Assembly (NCBI GenBank): GCA_900767135.1
Contig: CAAFYU010000020.1
Coordinates: 1-34,045 of the forward strand
Source of the DNA: Candidatus Gastranaerophilales bacterium
GTDB taxonomy: Bacteria > Cyanobacteriota > Vampirovibrionia > Gastranaerophilales > Gastranaerophilaceae
Direction: 5' to 3'
Length of the DNA stretch: 34,045 nucleotides
Part shown: positions 7,192 through 14,900 of the stretch, one piece after another
How positions within the stretch are numbered: position 1 is the first letter of the stretch
Layout of the letters: every line of letters begins with the position of its first letter
The notes under the pieces: generated by a model
Databases searched by the model: none
What the model was told of the DNA's origin: nothing
What the model saw: the letters and a program-made list of their open reading frames with translations, nothing else
Program-made: the position numbers and the translations under genes

Positions 7192-8673
7192 TTAATATTC
7201 AGGAGAATATCTTAAACCTTTTAGGTTGATTTTAATACCTGTTTCTTTTAAATAATTCTTAGCCATTTGAATAACAGAAGCTCCTGAAATCTCGTTATTA
7301 TTGGCAACTTCGGTCATTGTTCTAAAATAATCGATTCCGGCTTCTTTGCTGAACGGGAAATTTGCTCCCTTAATGTTTTCGTGTCCATGAAGTCCGTTAC
7401 AATATGAATGAGCAAGTGACCAATTTCCAAGGTTATTTTTCCCTCTTGTAACTTTTTCTCCTGCTAGAAGGTTTCTGTTTTGGTGTCTTAATTCCGCCGC
7501 AGAAGTGTTTCTTAGAATTGGTACGATATGTTCAAGAGTAACTTGTGATTGTTCTAGTAATTTTTGCAAAAAACCAAAAGCATTTGCATCTTTGTTTTTA
7601 ACAATAAAAGCATACATATTATCGATAGAACTAGGTAACTCATCAGCAATATCAAAGAATTTTTTCTTTAATTTTTCATCTTGTAGGTTGTCAACAATCT
7701 CCCCAAGTTTATATTTAAAAGCCTTGTTACTAAATTGAACAACAGTTGGAACTCCATCAATTTTATCTTTTGTTGTTTCGCAAAGTCTTAAAATATCCGA
7801 ACGCCCTTCACGATTAGCTAATTTTTGAAGTTCTCGCATAACTAAAAGTTCTACTTTTTGTTTCCATTCCTTATCAGTGGGAGCAATGTAGTTTTCAGGC
7901 AGTTGTGGATCAAGACCTAACTGGCTATACAAACCACTTTTAAATTTTTTAGAAAAAACACTATTCGGGTCTTTAAATGTAGGGTGCATTAGAATATTAG
8001 CATAACGCATCATTTTCTTTTTACGAACTGGTGAAGATACTGATTTTGCCAAAACATTTAATTTATAACAAAACTCTTTTGCACTATATTCACTTTCATA
8101 AGGTATTTCTAAAACCCTATTTTTGCTATTTTGCAAAAGAATATCAAAGTCTTTGTGCAATTCAACCGGAAGATTATTTCTTAATTTTTGGAGCTTATGA
8201 AAAATAAAGAACTGCTTGTTTAATAATTTTTTATTTGCATACGGCAACATATTTTTTATTAATGTTTCAAAAGGTGCATTGGGGTCAGCAGTGGCGTATG
8301 CAGCCATGTGTTTTACAAGTTTAGTATATTCAGGCGGCAAATACTCTTGAAATCCGCTTAAAAATTTTGTGAAATTTTTGCTATTTTTAGAAAGTCTTCG
8401 TCCTTTATTTAATAAATATTCAGTTTCACTTTGATGTAACATCGGTTTCCCACACCAAATACAATGCAAATAACCGTTTAGAGCTAATGTTTTAAGCTCA
8501 GAAGCAGAGGTTATGTAAATATGTTGAGGTTTGTACTTGATGCCAAAAGAAACCTGATCACCTGCAACAAAAGGGTTCTGCATGGGAGAAGCAGATGATT
8601 TCTTTTGAATTTTATCATTGTTTTTCCCAAGACTATAATTGTTTAAATTTAAAGATACCGGTAAAATCTTCAT
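7192..8673 (-). CDS. HNH-like protein with a ~300-residue insert (493 aa)
   Basis: The C-terminal part carries an HNH-endonuclease-like core: LEHIVP (380-385), then NLGNWSLAHSYCNGLHGHEN (positions 414-433), corresponding to the histidine, asparagine and Cys-Asn elements of the fold. The usual first zinc knuckle appears as CIWCGKPM at 71-78, about 300 residues earlier, with a largely helical segment between. The second knuckle has only one clear Cys (425), so zinc binding may use His residues or be degenerate. The N-terminal 50 residues are low complexity and end in QVSFG. Nuclease activity is inference. There is no Shine-Dalgarno; TATTCT lies 6 bases before ATG 8673. It is divergent from the OmpA-type gene. 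Confidence 0.75.
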   Translation of the reverse strand: MKILPVSLNLNNYSLGKNNDKIQKKSSASPMQNPFVAGDQVSFGIKYKPQHIYITSASELKTLALNGYLHCIWCGKPMLHQSETEYLLNKGRRLSKNSKNFTKFLSGFQEYLPPEYTKLVKHMAAYATADPNAPFETLIKNMLPYANKKLLNKQFFIFHKLQKLRNNLPVELHKDFDILLQNSKNRVLEIPYESEYSAKEFCYKLNVLAKSVSSPVRKKKMMRYANILMHPTFKDPNSVFSKKFKSGLYSQLGLDPQLPENYIAPTDKEWKQKVELLVMRELQKLANREGRSDILRLCETTKDKIDGVPTVVQFSNKAFKYKLGEIVDNLQDEKLKKKFFDIADELPSSIDNMYAFIVKNKDANAFGFLQKLLEQSQVTLEHIVPILRNTSAAELRHQNRNLLAGEKVTRGKNNLGNWSLAHSYCNGLHGHENIKGANFPFSKEAGIDYFRTMTEVANNNEISGASVIQMAKNYLKETGIKINLKGLRYSPEY

Positions 8674-8679
8674 ATTCTA

Positions 8680-8708
8680 AGAATACATCTGATTAAAAAT
8701 TTTTGCTA
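8680..8708 (-). promoter_or_regulatory. Predicted promoter of HNH-like gene, leaderless spacing
   Basis: A weak -35 TAGCAA (8708-8703), a 17-bp spacer and -10 TATTCT (8685-8680) precede TAGAAT and the ATG at 8673. The -10 to ATG distance is the same 6 bases seen at other genes here. Confidence 0.45.
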
Positions 8709-8728
8709 TTTTGTAAACAAAGTGTTAC

Positions 8729-8738
8729 GGAATGACGG
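8729..8738 (-). repeat. Short CGTCATTC-type repeat copy
   Basis: The minus strand reads CCGTCATTCC, a variant of the CGTCATTCTGA motif found intergenically at 11814 and 30016. It lies between the divergent HNH-like and OmpA-type genes. Confidence 0.3.
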
Positions 8739-8864
8739 AGTACATTTTTAACATTGTGTCTTTTGGTAAAACCGATATGGTAGTTTGCGTACCTATCCCA
8801 ACTCTACATGGCTAATAGAATTTGCTTAAAATGTATTAAATAATGCGTTTGAGGATATTGCTTT

Positions 8865-9410
8865 GTGAAAAATCTATACCTAATATTTTTCATACTAATA
8901 CTGGTTTTTTGTACAGGTTTTTCAGACTCTGTAATTAATGTTTCAGTATCTTATCAACCAGCAGTCGAACGGTTAGAGCAAATTTTTAAGTCCTACATGC
9001 CGGTAAAACAAGGAATTATTTATACAAAAGTTCCACGTGGACTAATCATCAGCATTGACGAAAACCAATTTTTCTCAACAGGAGATGCACGACTCAAAGA
9101 GAGTTCACTTTATATATTAGACACAATTTCTTTTATCGTTGAAAAACTCAAAAACGACTGTGTTATCGAAAGTCACACCCAACAAGAAATCCCACAAGAC
9201 AGTGATTACAAAGAATTTTGGGAAATTTCAACAGCACGAGCCCAAAACATTGCAGATTACATGGTTCTTTGTAGAAAAGTTCCATTTGAAAAAGTTTTTC
9301 CAATGGGGTTTGGCGAACTTATGCCGTTCAAAAACAATGTTTCTACAAGCCCAAAAGGCTTTGACAACAGAGTAGACTTTGTAATAATTGAATACGAAGC
9401 TAAGCGATAA
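8865..9410 (+). CDS. Exported OmpA/MotB-like peptidoglycan-binding protein
   Basis: A 181-aa envelope protein. Residues 4-19 are a hydrophobic signal or anchor (LYLIFFILILVFC). The C-terminal two thirds follow the OmpA/MotB fold: FFSTGDARLKESS (69-81), IESHTQQ (101-107), FWEISTARAQNIADYM (118-133), MGFGELMPFKNN (147-158) and NRVDFVI (168-174). The WEISTARA block is closer to MotB than to plain OmpA proteins. The usual GHTD element reads SHTQ, so the aspartate that normally contacts diaminopimelate is missing. It also lacks the MotB anchor with its proton-channel Asp, so it is not a standard stator subunit. The start is GTG 8865 with GAGGA upstream. It ends convergently with fliA, overlapping it by 11 bp. 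Confidence 0.82.
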   Translation: MKNLYLIFFILILVFCTGFSDSVINVSVSYQPAVERLEQIFKSYMPVKQGIIYTKVPRGLIISIDENQFFSTGDARLKESSLYILDTISFIVEKLKNDCVIESHTQQEIPQDSDYKEFWEISTARAQNIADYMVLCRKVPFEKVFPMGFGELMPFKNNVSTSPKGFDNRVDFVIIEYEAKR

Positions 9411-10227
9411 TACTTTGGCGAAGTCTTGTTGTTCTGTTTTCACTAAGAATATTTTTCAATTTCATAATAGCTTGAGCATGGATTTGGCAAACACGAGATT
9501 CTGACATGTTGATAGTTGCTCCGATTTCTTTCAAAGTCATGTTTTCCTGATAGTACAAAACCATTATAATTCGTTCTCTTTCAGGCAATCTCCTCAATGC
9601 TTTCTCCAATTCTTGTTTAACGTTTTGCTCTTCAGCTTTTTCTTGTGGGTTAAGTTTATTCTCATCTTGAATTGTATCGATAATTTCAACACTATCCTCT
9701 GTATTTCCACGTTTGTCGTACAAAGATGTCATTGTTGTATCTTCCGACAAAAGTTGAGAAACCTTTTCAGGCTCCATATCAAGATAGTTTGCAACCTCAG
9801 TGGTTGTTGGCATTCTTCCAAGTTCTTGTTTAAGATGTTCTTGTGCAGATTTTATGTCTTTAATTTTCTTTCTCACACTTCTTGGTAAAAAGTCTTGTGC
9901 ACGAATTCTATCTAAAATTGCACCACGAATTCTTATCAAAGCGTAAGTTTCAAATCTTGTATTCTTTTGGGGTGAGTATCTTTCAACTGCATTTATAAGT
10001 CCTTCAACACCATAACCTGCAATATCTTCAATGGAAATTGTTGCAGGAAGAGTCACTTTTACACGTCCTACAACATATCTGATTAAATAAATATATTGCA
10101 CAATAAGAGTGTCGCGAACCGATTTATTGGATTTATCTTTAAGGTATTCTCCCCACAAAGATGTCAACTCTTCTTCGGACATTCTTTTGATGTTATTGTA
10201 TGATGTAAAATCAAAACTCTGGCTCAT
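9400..10227 (-). CDS. fliA: RNA polymerase sigma factor, FliA/WhiG type (sigma-28)
   Basis: An alternative sigma factor of the sigma-28 family, which in flagellated bacteria transcribes late flagellar and chemotaxis genes. Region 2 (LIVQYIYLIRYVVGRV, IEDIAGYGVEGLINAVERY, FETYALIRIRGAILDRIRAQDFLPRSVRKK) has the FliA/WhiG-specific DFLPRS block. Region 3 includes LGRMPTTTEVANYL, and region 4 ends in LKEIGATINMSESRVCQIHAQAI. It lacks region 1. ATG 10227 (275 aa) is preferred to a GTG 12 bases upstream, because that GTG lies within GTGGGAA, which acts as the ribosome-binding site. The 3' end overlaps the convergent OmpA-type gene. WhiG-like use in another regulon is possible, but flhB and flgC in the window favour motility. 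Confidence 0.92.
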   Translation of the reverse strand: MSQSFDFTSYNNIKRMSEEELTSLWGEYLKDKSNKSVRDTLIVQYIYLIRYVVGRVKVTLPATISIEDIAGYGVEGLINAVERYSPQKNTRFETYALIRIRGAILDRIRAQDFLPRSVRKKIKDIKSAQEHLKQELGRMPTTTEVANYLDMEPEKVSQLLSEDTTMTSLYDKRGNTEDSVEIIDTIQDENKLNPQEKAEEQNVKQELEKALRRLPERERIIMVLYYQENMTLKEIGATINMSESRVCQIHAQAIMKLKNILSENRTTRLRQSIIA

Positions 10228-10418
10228 TAAAATTCCCACAATATTGTTCTTTACATATCTATTCTATACAATCTGAGAATTAGTACATCATTTAAAAAGA
10301 GGAAATGTTTAAGTTTTGTTAAGGTGAATAGTGGATAGAGCATGCTTTAAATATATAAAGCTGTAATGCGTGGAAATCATATTGTCAAATATACCTCGTG
10401 CACGTCGCAAGCTTTTGC

Positions 10419-10700
10419 CTATTCCATTGTTAATAACCAAAAACAAAAATACAAAAATGTTATAATAGTTCCGCACACGATTTTACGAAATATCCCTTTT
10501 GTCCAAATAGCCCAATATGTAACCCAAGTTATGCCGGAAAAAATAATTAGCAAAACAAGACAAGCCCAGAAAAAAGAAATGTCTTTTTCAAATATACTAA
10601 AAATAGTTGCTAAAACGATAAACAGCAGAGGTATGCTTGCATATACAGAGCACACAGTCCTAAGAATCGTTGATAATCTGGGTTTTCTAATCTTTTCCAT
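10419..10700 (-). CDS. Small three-helix membrane protein (93 aa)
   Basis: The family is not recognised. Three hydrophobic segments (about residues 15-36, 42-66 and 73-90) with basic residues at the start and in the second loop indicate a small inner-membrane protein. No catalytic motif is seen. The opposite strand has an open frame of 115 codons over the same bases. The minus-strand reading is preferred for its membrane-protein pattern and because a strong promoter (TAGACA-N17-TATAAT) ends 6 bases before its ATG, matching other leaderless starts in the window. It lies 48 bp downstream of the 49-aa gene on the same strand. Confidence 0.68.
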   Translation of the reverse strand: MEKIRKPRLSTILRTVCSVYASIPLLFIVLATIFSIFEKDISFFWACLVLLIIFSGITWVTYWAIWTKGIFRKIVCGTIITFLYFCFWLLTME

Positions 10701-10706
10701 TATTTT

Positions 10707-10735
10707 ATTATAAATCTTTATAGAACTTTTGTCTA
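10707..10735 (-). promoter_or_regulatory. Predicted promoter of the 93-aa gene, leaderless spacing
   Basis: The -35 TAGACA (10735-10730), a 17-bp spacer and consensus -10 TATAAT (10712-10707) are followed by AAAATA and the ATG at 10700. There is no Shine-Dalgarno. Confidence 0.65.
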
Positions 10736-10748
10736 TTAATCTTTTTTT

Positions 10749-10898
10749 CTATTTCTCATCTTCAACCCAGATTATTGTAACACTTATGGGTTTTGCAAAC
10801 GGATTTGTAGAATTAAAGTTCCCATAAAACGGTTGTGCCATTGAGTCATAAAACCTTATTTTTTCTGCTAATTTTTTAGTATAATCTAACAAATTCAT
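10749..10898 (-). CDS. Small protein of unknown function (49 aa)
   Basis: A 49-residue product starting MNLLDYTKKLAEKIRF and ending VTIIWVEDEK. It is charged, with no signal peptide and no recognised motif. The start at 10898 is supported by a very strong AAGGGGG site 8 bases upstream; in-frame ATGs further upstream lack one. This ribosome-binding site is the main reason to accept so short a frame. It may be transcribed with the 93-aa membrane protein downstream, although that gene also has its own promoter. Confidence 0.6.
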   Translation of the reverse strand: MNLLDYTKKLAEKIRFYDSMAQPFYGNFNSTNPFAKPISVTIIWVEDEK

Positions 10899-11052
10899 AA
10901 CTTGTACCCCCTTGTTGTACATTCCTATTATCCGGTTTTTCAAATCATATATAATCCGAGCAAAGTAGTATATTTAAACCAGATTTATCCCCCGAGTGAG
11001 TAATTCAAAAATCTCTCAATTCGCCAACAAAATACTTCTGAGGAGAAAAATT

Positions 11053-11634
11053 ATGACAACTAAAAAAAACCTAAAAGGAACTAAAACAGAACAAATTTTA
11101 ATAAATTCTTTTGCCGGAGAATCGCAAGCTCGTAACAGGTACAGCTATTTTGCAAAACAAGCGAAAAAAGAAGGTTTTGAACAAATTGCAGATATATTTT
11201 TGCAAACAGCAGAAAACGAAAAAGAGCATGCAAAACTTTTTTACGAATATCTCGGCAACCTCAGAGGACATGTTGATGCGGAATATCCGTTTGAACTCGG
11301 CACAACAGAAGAAAATCTTGAAAGTGCTGCAAATGGCGAAAACGAGGAATGGACAACGCTTTATGCAGAAGGAGAAAAAGTTGCGAAAGAAGAAGGCTTT
11401 GACGATATCGCATCAACTTTTCACCACGTAATGAAAGCAGAACAGCATCATGAACAAAGATTTTTGAAATTACTTGAAAATGTAAAAAATAATACTGTTT
11501 TCCAAAAAGATACAGAAATTGATTGGCTTTGTCGAGAATGCGGATACGTACACCATGGCAAATTTGCACCGAAAATCTGTCCTAATTGCCATCACCCGCA
11601 AGCATACTATGAAGTTTTATGTGAGAATTATTAG
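11053..11634 (+). CDS. rbr: Rubrerythrin
   Basis: A non-haem di-iron peroxidase that reduces hydrogen peroxide in anaerobes and microaerophiles, acting in the cytoplasm. The ferritin-like domain carries Glu23 and two ExxH pairs, EKEH (56-59) and EQHH (130-133), for the di-iron site. The C-terminal rubredoxin-like domain holds one iron through CRECG (160, 163) and CPNC (176, 179). At 193 aa it is the standard length. ATG 11053 is chosen because GAGGAG lies just upstream; an in-frame alternative 57 bases earlier has no such site and would add residues the family lacks. A possible -10 TATAAT is at 10950-10955. Its presence suggests a largely anaerobic life with oxygen exposure. Confidence 0.95.
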   Translation: MTTKKNLKGTKTEQILINSFAGESQARNRYSYFAKQAKKEGFEQIADIFLQTAENEKEHAKLFYEYLGNLRGHVDAEYPFELGTTEENLESAANGENEEWTTLYAEGEKVAKEEGFDDIASTFHHVMKAEQHHEQRFLKLLENVKNNTVFQKDTEIDWLCRECGYVHHGKFAPKICPNCHHPQAYYEVLCENY

Positions 11635-11642
11635 AATGAAAG

Positions 11643-11675
11643 CGGCTAGAAAGCTAGGTAGCTAAATTTTTAGTA
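11643..11675 (+). repeat. Period-8 tandem repeat, AGCTAGGT family
   Basis: Three degenerate 8-base units (GGCTAGAA, AGCTAGGT, AGCTAAAT) run into a T-rich tail. A close relative, differing at two or three of 21 positions, lies inside the ileS coding sequence at 23711-23750. Confidence 0.6.
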
Positions 11676-11686
11676 GTCAATAAGGC

Positions 11687-11795
11687 AATAAGTGAATAGG
11701 TGAATAAGTTCGTAACAGGTGCTATCGCACCAAAGTATATTTTTGAGCGAAGCGAACTATATGAACTTATTTTCTTATTCACCTATTCACTTATT
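11687..11795. repeat. Inverted repeat with 22-bp perfect arms
   Basis: The arms at 11687-11708 and 11774-11795 are exact reverse complements. Each arm is itself three 8-base units (AATAAGTG, AATAGGTG, AATAAG). The 65-bp centre contains a small hairpin (GGTGC-TATC-GCACC, 11718-11731) and GAGCGAAGCGAAC (11745-11757). The arm flanks are not T-runs on either strand, so it does not resemble a terminator. It may be a small non-autonomous repeat element or a structured RNA. Confidence 0.65.
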
Positions 11796-11813
11796 CACTC
11801 AAAAAAAACAAGT

Positions 11814-11879
11814 CGTCATTCTGAAAGCTTAGAAAAATAATGCGAGTGTCGAGCATTAATTTTTCTTGCTATTCAGAAT
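11814..11879. repeat. Imperfect palindrome starting CGTCATTCTGA
   Basis: The left arm 11818-11843 and right arm 11853-11879 pair imperfectly over about 26 bases around a 9-base loop. The outer ends are ATTCTGA and TCAGAAT. The CGTCATTCTG motif recurs at 30016-30025 on the other strand, so this is probably a dispersed palindromic repeat. Confidence 0.55.
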
Positions 11880-11904
11880 CTATTTTCATCATATAAACAT
11901 ATAA

Positions 11905-11933
11905 TTTACATTTCTGATTTTTAATCGTATAAT
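11905..11933 (+). promoter_or_regulatory. Promoter of AsmA-like gene, leaderless spacing
   Basis: TTTACA (11905-11910), a 17-bp spacer and consensus TATAAT (11928-11933) are followed by six bases and the ATG at 11940. No Shine-Dalgarno can fit, so a leaderless mRNA is predicted. Confidence 0.75.
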
Positions 11934-11939
11934 TTTGGT

Positions 11940-14900
11940 ATGAGCAGGAATTTAAAAATATTAATAACTCTGTTTTCATTATCGACTCTTTATGGGGCTT
12001 ACTACTGGGGAATTCCTGCTGTTGTAGATTTGCCGAACAAAAAAGATTTTATTGAACAAAAAGTTTTTGAACAAACAGGCTATCGTGTTAATGTCGAAAA
12101 TCCAGCGTTAAAAATGGGATTAATTCCGTCTGTTCAAGTCTTTGCAAAAGAGTTTTCGATTCTGAATTCCGACGGAACAAAAGCTTTGACGGTTCAAAAT
12201 CCTTATATCAATATCCGAATTCTTCCGCTTATCTTGAAAAATCTAGATATTCATCAATTTACATCAGATAATATTGAGGCAAATCTGGTGTTTGATAAGG
12301 ATTACAAGCTAAAACTCGGTCAATATTTATTGGAACAACCACCACAAAAACTTCCTCTAAACTTAAAACATGCAAATGCTCAAATTTTGGGATATCAAAT
12401 AAATTTAGATGATAGAGTTCAAACTAAAAAAATCGGACTTACCGGCGATTTCTTGACTGTAAAAAACTTTGAAGCCGGCAAACACGTTGATTTTTCAACA
12501 AACGCAAAACTTCAAGCAGGCACAAAAAAATCCGACTTGAGTCTTGATTTGGACTTAAATCTTCCTGTAACAGAGATAAAAGAAGATCAATTTGAACTGA
12601 ACGGACACATTGTAAATCTTGATTTGTCCGACTTTTCAATGTATGCAAAATCCTTGTCAAAGGGCAAAATCAAAACTCTTTCCGGAATAATTAATTTTAC
12701 GGCGAATACATTTAAGACGATAGATAATCATAAGCGTACAAAAACGAATTTGCACATTAACAACCTTGAAATACTTTCTGATGATAACGCAAAATCGATG
12801 CGTCATAAGGGGCTTTTTTCGTTTAATACAGATATAAAAACTATAAAAAACGGAATTTCAATAAATGAAATCAGAGCAAAAGGCAATGGAATAAGTGCTT
12901 ACGGTTTTGGGAAAGTAAATAAAACAAATTCTAAAATACCGAACTTGGACTTAAAACTCACAATAAACAATTCCAATGCCAAGGATATTATCTCGCTTCT
13001 TCCTGGTGAAGAAAGTCTTTGCCCTGATATTAACCTTTATTTGTTGAAAAAGACGATTTTTGAAGGGAATGTTGCTGGGAATTTAGAAATCAAAGGAAAG
13101 GCAGATACTCCTGATATTAGAGGGAATATTCTTGTTTATAACGCTTACATGGTTCGTCCTATTCCGAATTCTGATAAGGCAACGATTAAACTTTCTTTCT
13201 TGGGCGACAAACTTAACCTTGATGTAAAAGTTCCGACAAGCCCTGACCAGACCGTTTACGTAAAGGGACCAATCAATCTTTATAATGACAAATCTGCAGA
13301 TTTAAAAATCACAAGTACAGATAATGTTGACTTAAAAACCGCACAAATTGTACTTAATCCGCTACATGAAATTTTACACTTTGAACTCGGTCCTGTTCCG
13401 ATTATGGATATTAAAGGAAAAGGCGGAATTGACTTACGCATTGTTGGGACTCGTCTAAACCCGCATGCTTGGGGGCAATTTCATTTTAAAGACGCAACCG
13501 TATCTTTTTTAGATATTCATAACCTAAAAATTAATAACGCATCTGGTACACTTGATTTTGATAACCAAAATACTATTTTTCAATCAAAGACAGCAAGCCT
13601 TAACGGCAAACCGATTTCTGTTAAAGGGACTTGTTCTCTTTTAGGTGTGCTTAATTTTGACGTTTTAACGAAAGGTCAAGATATTGGGAAACTCTTGAAT
13701 ACAGTAAAAACATCTCCTATGCTTGTTGATATCCAAAAACTTGTCGAACCGATTGAAAAAGCAAACGGACTTACAAACATTTCAATTAATTTGACAGGTA
13801 AAGTCAAAGATCCGAATGATATCGTTTTCAACAAAAACCTTTTTGCAAAAGGTCAAATTGAACTGCTTTCTGACTCAATTAAGTTGAAAGGAGCTCCGAT
13901 TGCGATTTCTAAGGTTACAGGAAAGTTGAATTTTAACAATCTTAATGCGGGTTTCAATATAGCTTCAAATCTAAATAACTCAAAAATTTTAGCTGAGGGA
14001 AAAATTAATGATAATATTTGTAATGCTAAAATCATAAGTCACAGATTTAACCTAAAAGACGCACTTTCAGCTCTTCCGAATACTTCCAAACTTCCTTACA
14101 AAAACGATATCGGAACAATTACAACAAGTTTTGTCGGTAAGTACAACGGCGATATTCAAAATATTAACTATGACAATATTTATCTAAAAGGGAATATTTA
14201 TTCTAACAGAGGAGCAAAAAGTGCAATTCTAGTGGATAATAGCTCATTTGAGCTCAAAAATTCAACATTCAAGCTTCCTCTTTTACAAGGCTCTTTCAGA
14301 AAAAGTCCTTACCATATTTCGCTTCACGTGACAGATATGTTTAGCCCTAAAAGGGTTGTAAATGGAAATTGCAAGGTGAAATCGCTTAATCTGAATTTGA
14401 TTAACGACAATGCACTTCAACTTATTCTTCCGCCAAAAATTGCAAATGAGTTAAAGAATATTGATTTTACGAACGGAAATATAGATCTTTCTGCCAAAAT
14501 TCGTAACAATAACATTAATGCATTCTCAATTTTGGATAATGTAAGCTTTATTTACAAACCACAACAGCTCACAACCACGATAAACAGCGGAAATGTCCTA
14601 CTTAAAAATAATACGCTTAATTTGAACAAAATCAATGCTAAAATGGGTAAAATGCCTTTGTTTATTGATGGAAAAGTCTATAATGTTCAAAATAATCCAA
14701 ACTTGAATTTGTACATAAATGCGAAACCAACGCAGGAATTTTTCGACCAATTTTTCAACCACAATTCGCTTTATCCGATAAAACTCAAAGGTGATGCGAT
14801 TTTGACTGCAAAAACAAACGGTCCTTTAAACAATATCAACACAAAATCAACCATTAAATTAGAAGAAAATTCAAGCCTTTATTATATGGGAGCTTCTATT

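Larger units (their letters stand above)
11635..11939. other. 305-bp intergenic region made mostly of repeats
   Basis: This gap between rubrerythrin and the AsmA-like gene holds no plausible gene. From left to right it contains a period-8 AGCTAGGT-type repeat, a long inverted repeat with period-8 arms, a second imperfect inverted repeat starting CGTCATTCTGA, and the promoter of the AsmA-like gene. No tRNA or classical terminator was found. Confidence 0.7.

Noticed and set aside
10366..10713. Open frame of 115 codons on the plus strand
   Set aside because: It overlaps the 93-aa membrane protein frame, has no ribosome-binding site or promoter at the correct spacing, and its composition does not resemble a folded protein.
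10996..11052. Upstream start of rubrerythrin adding 19 residues
   Set aside because: It has no Shine-Dalgarno and the added residues are absent from the family, while GAGGAG precedes ATG 11053.
11687..11795. Rho-independent terminator for rubrerythrin
   Set aside because: The arms are long and far apart, and no T-run follows the right arm on the plus strand.
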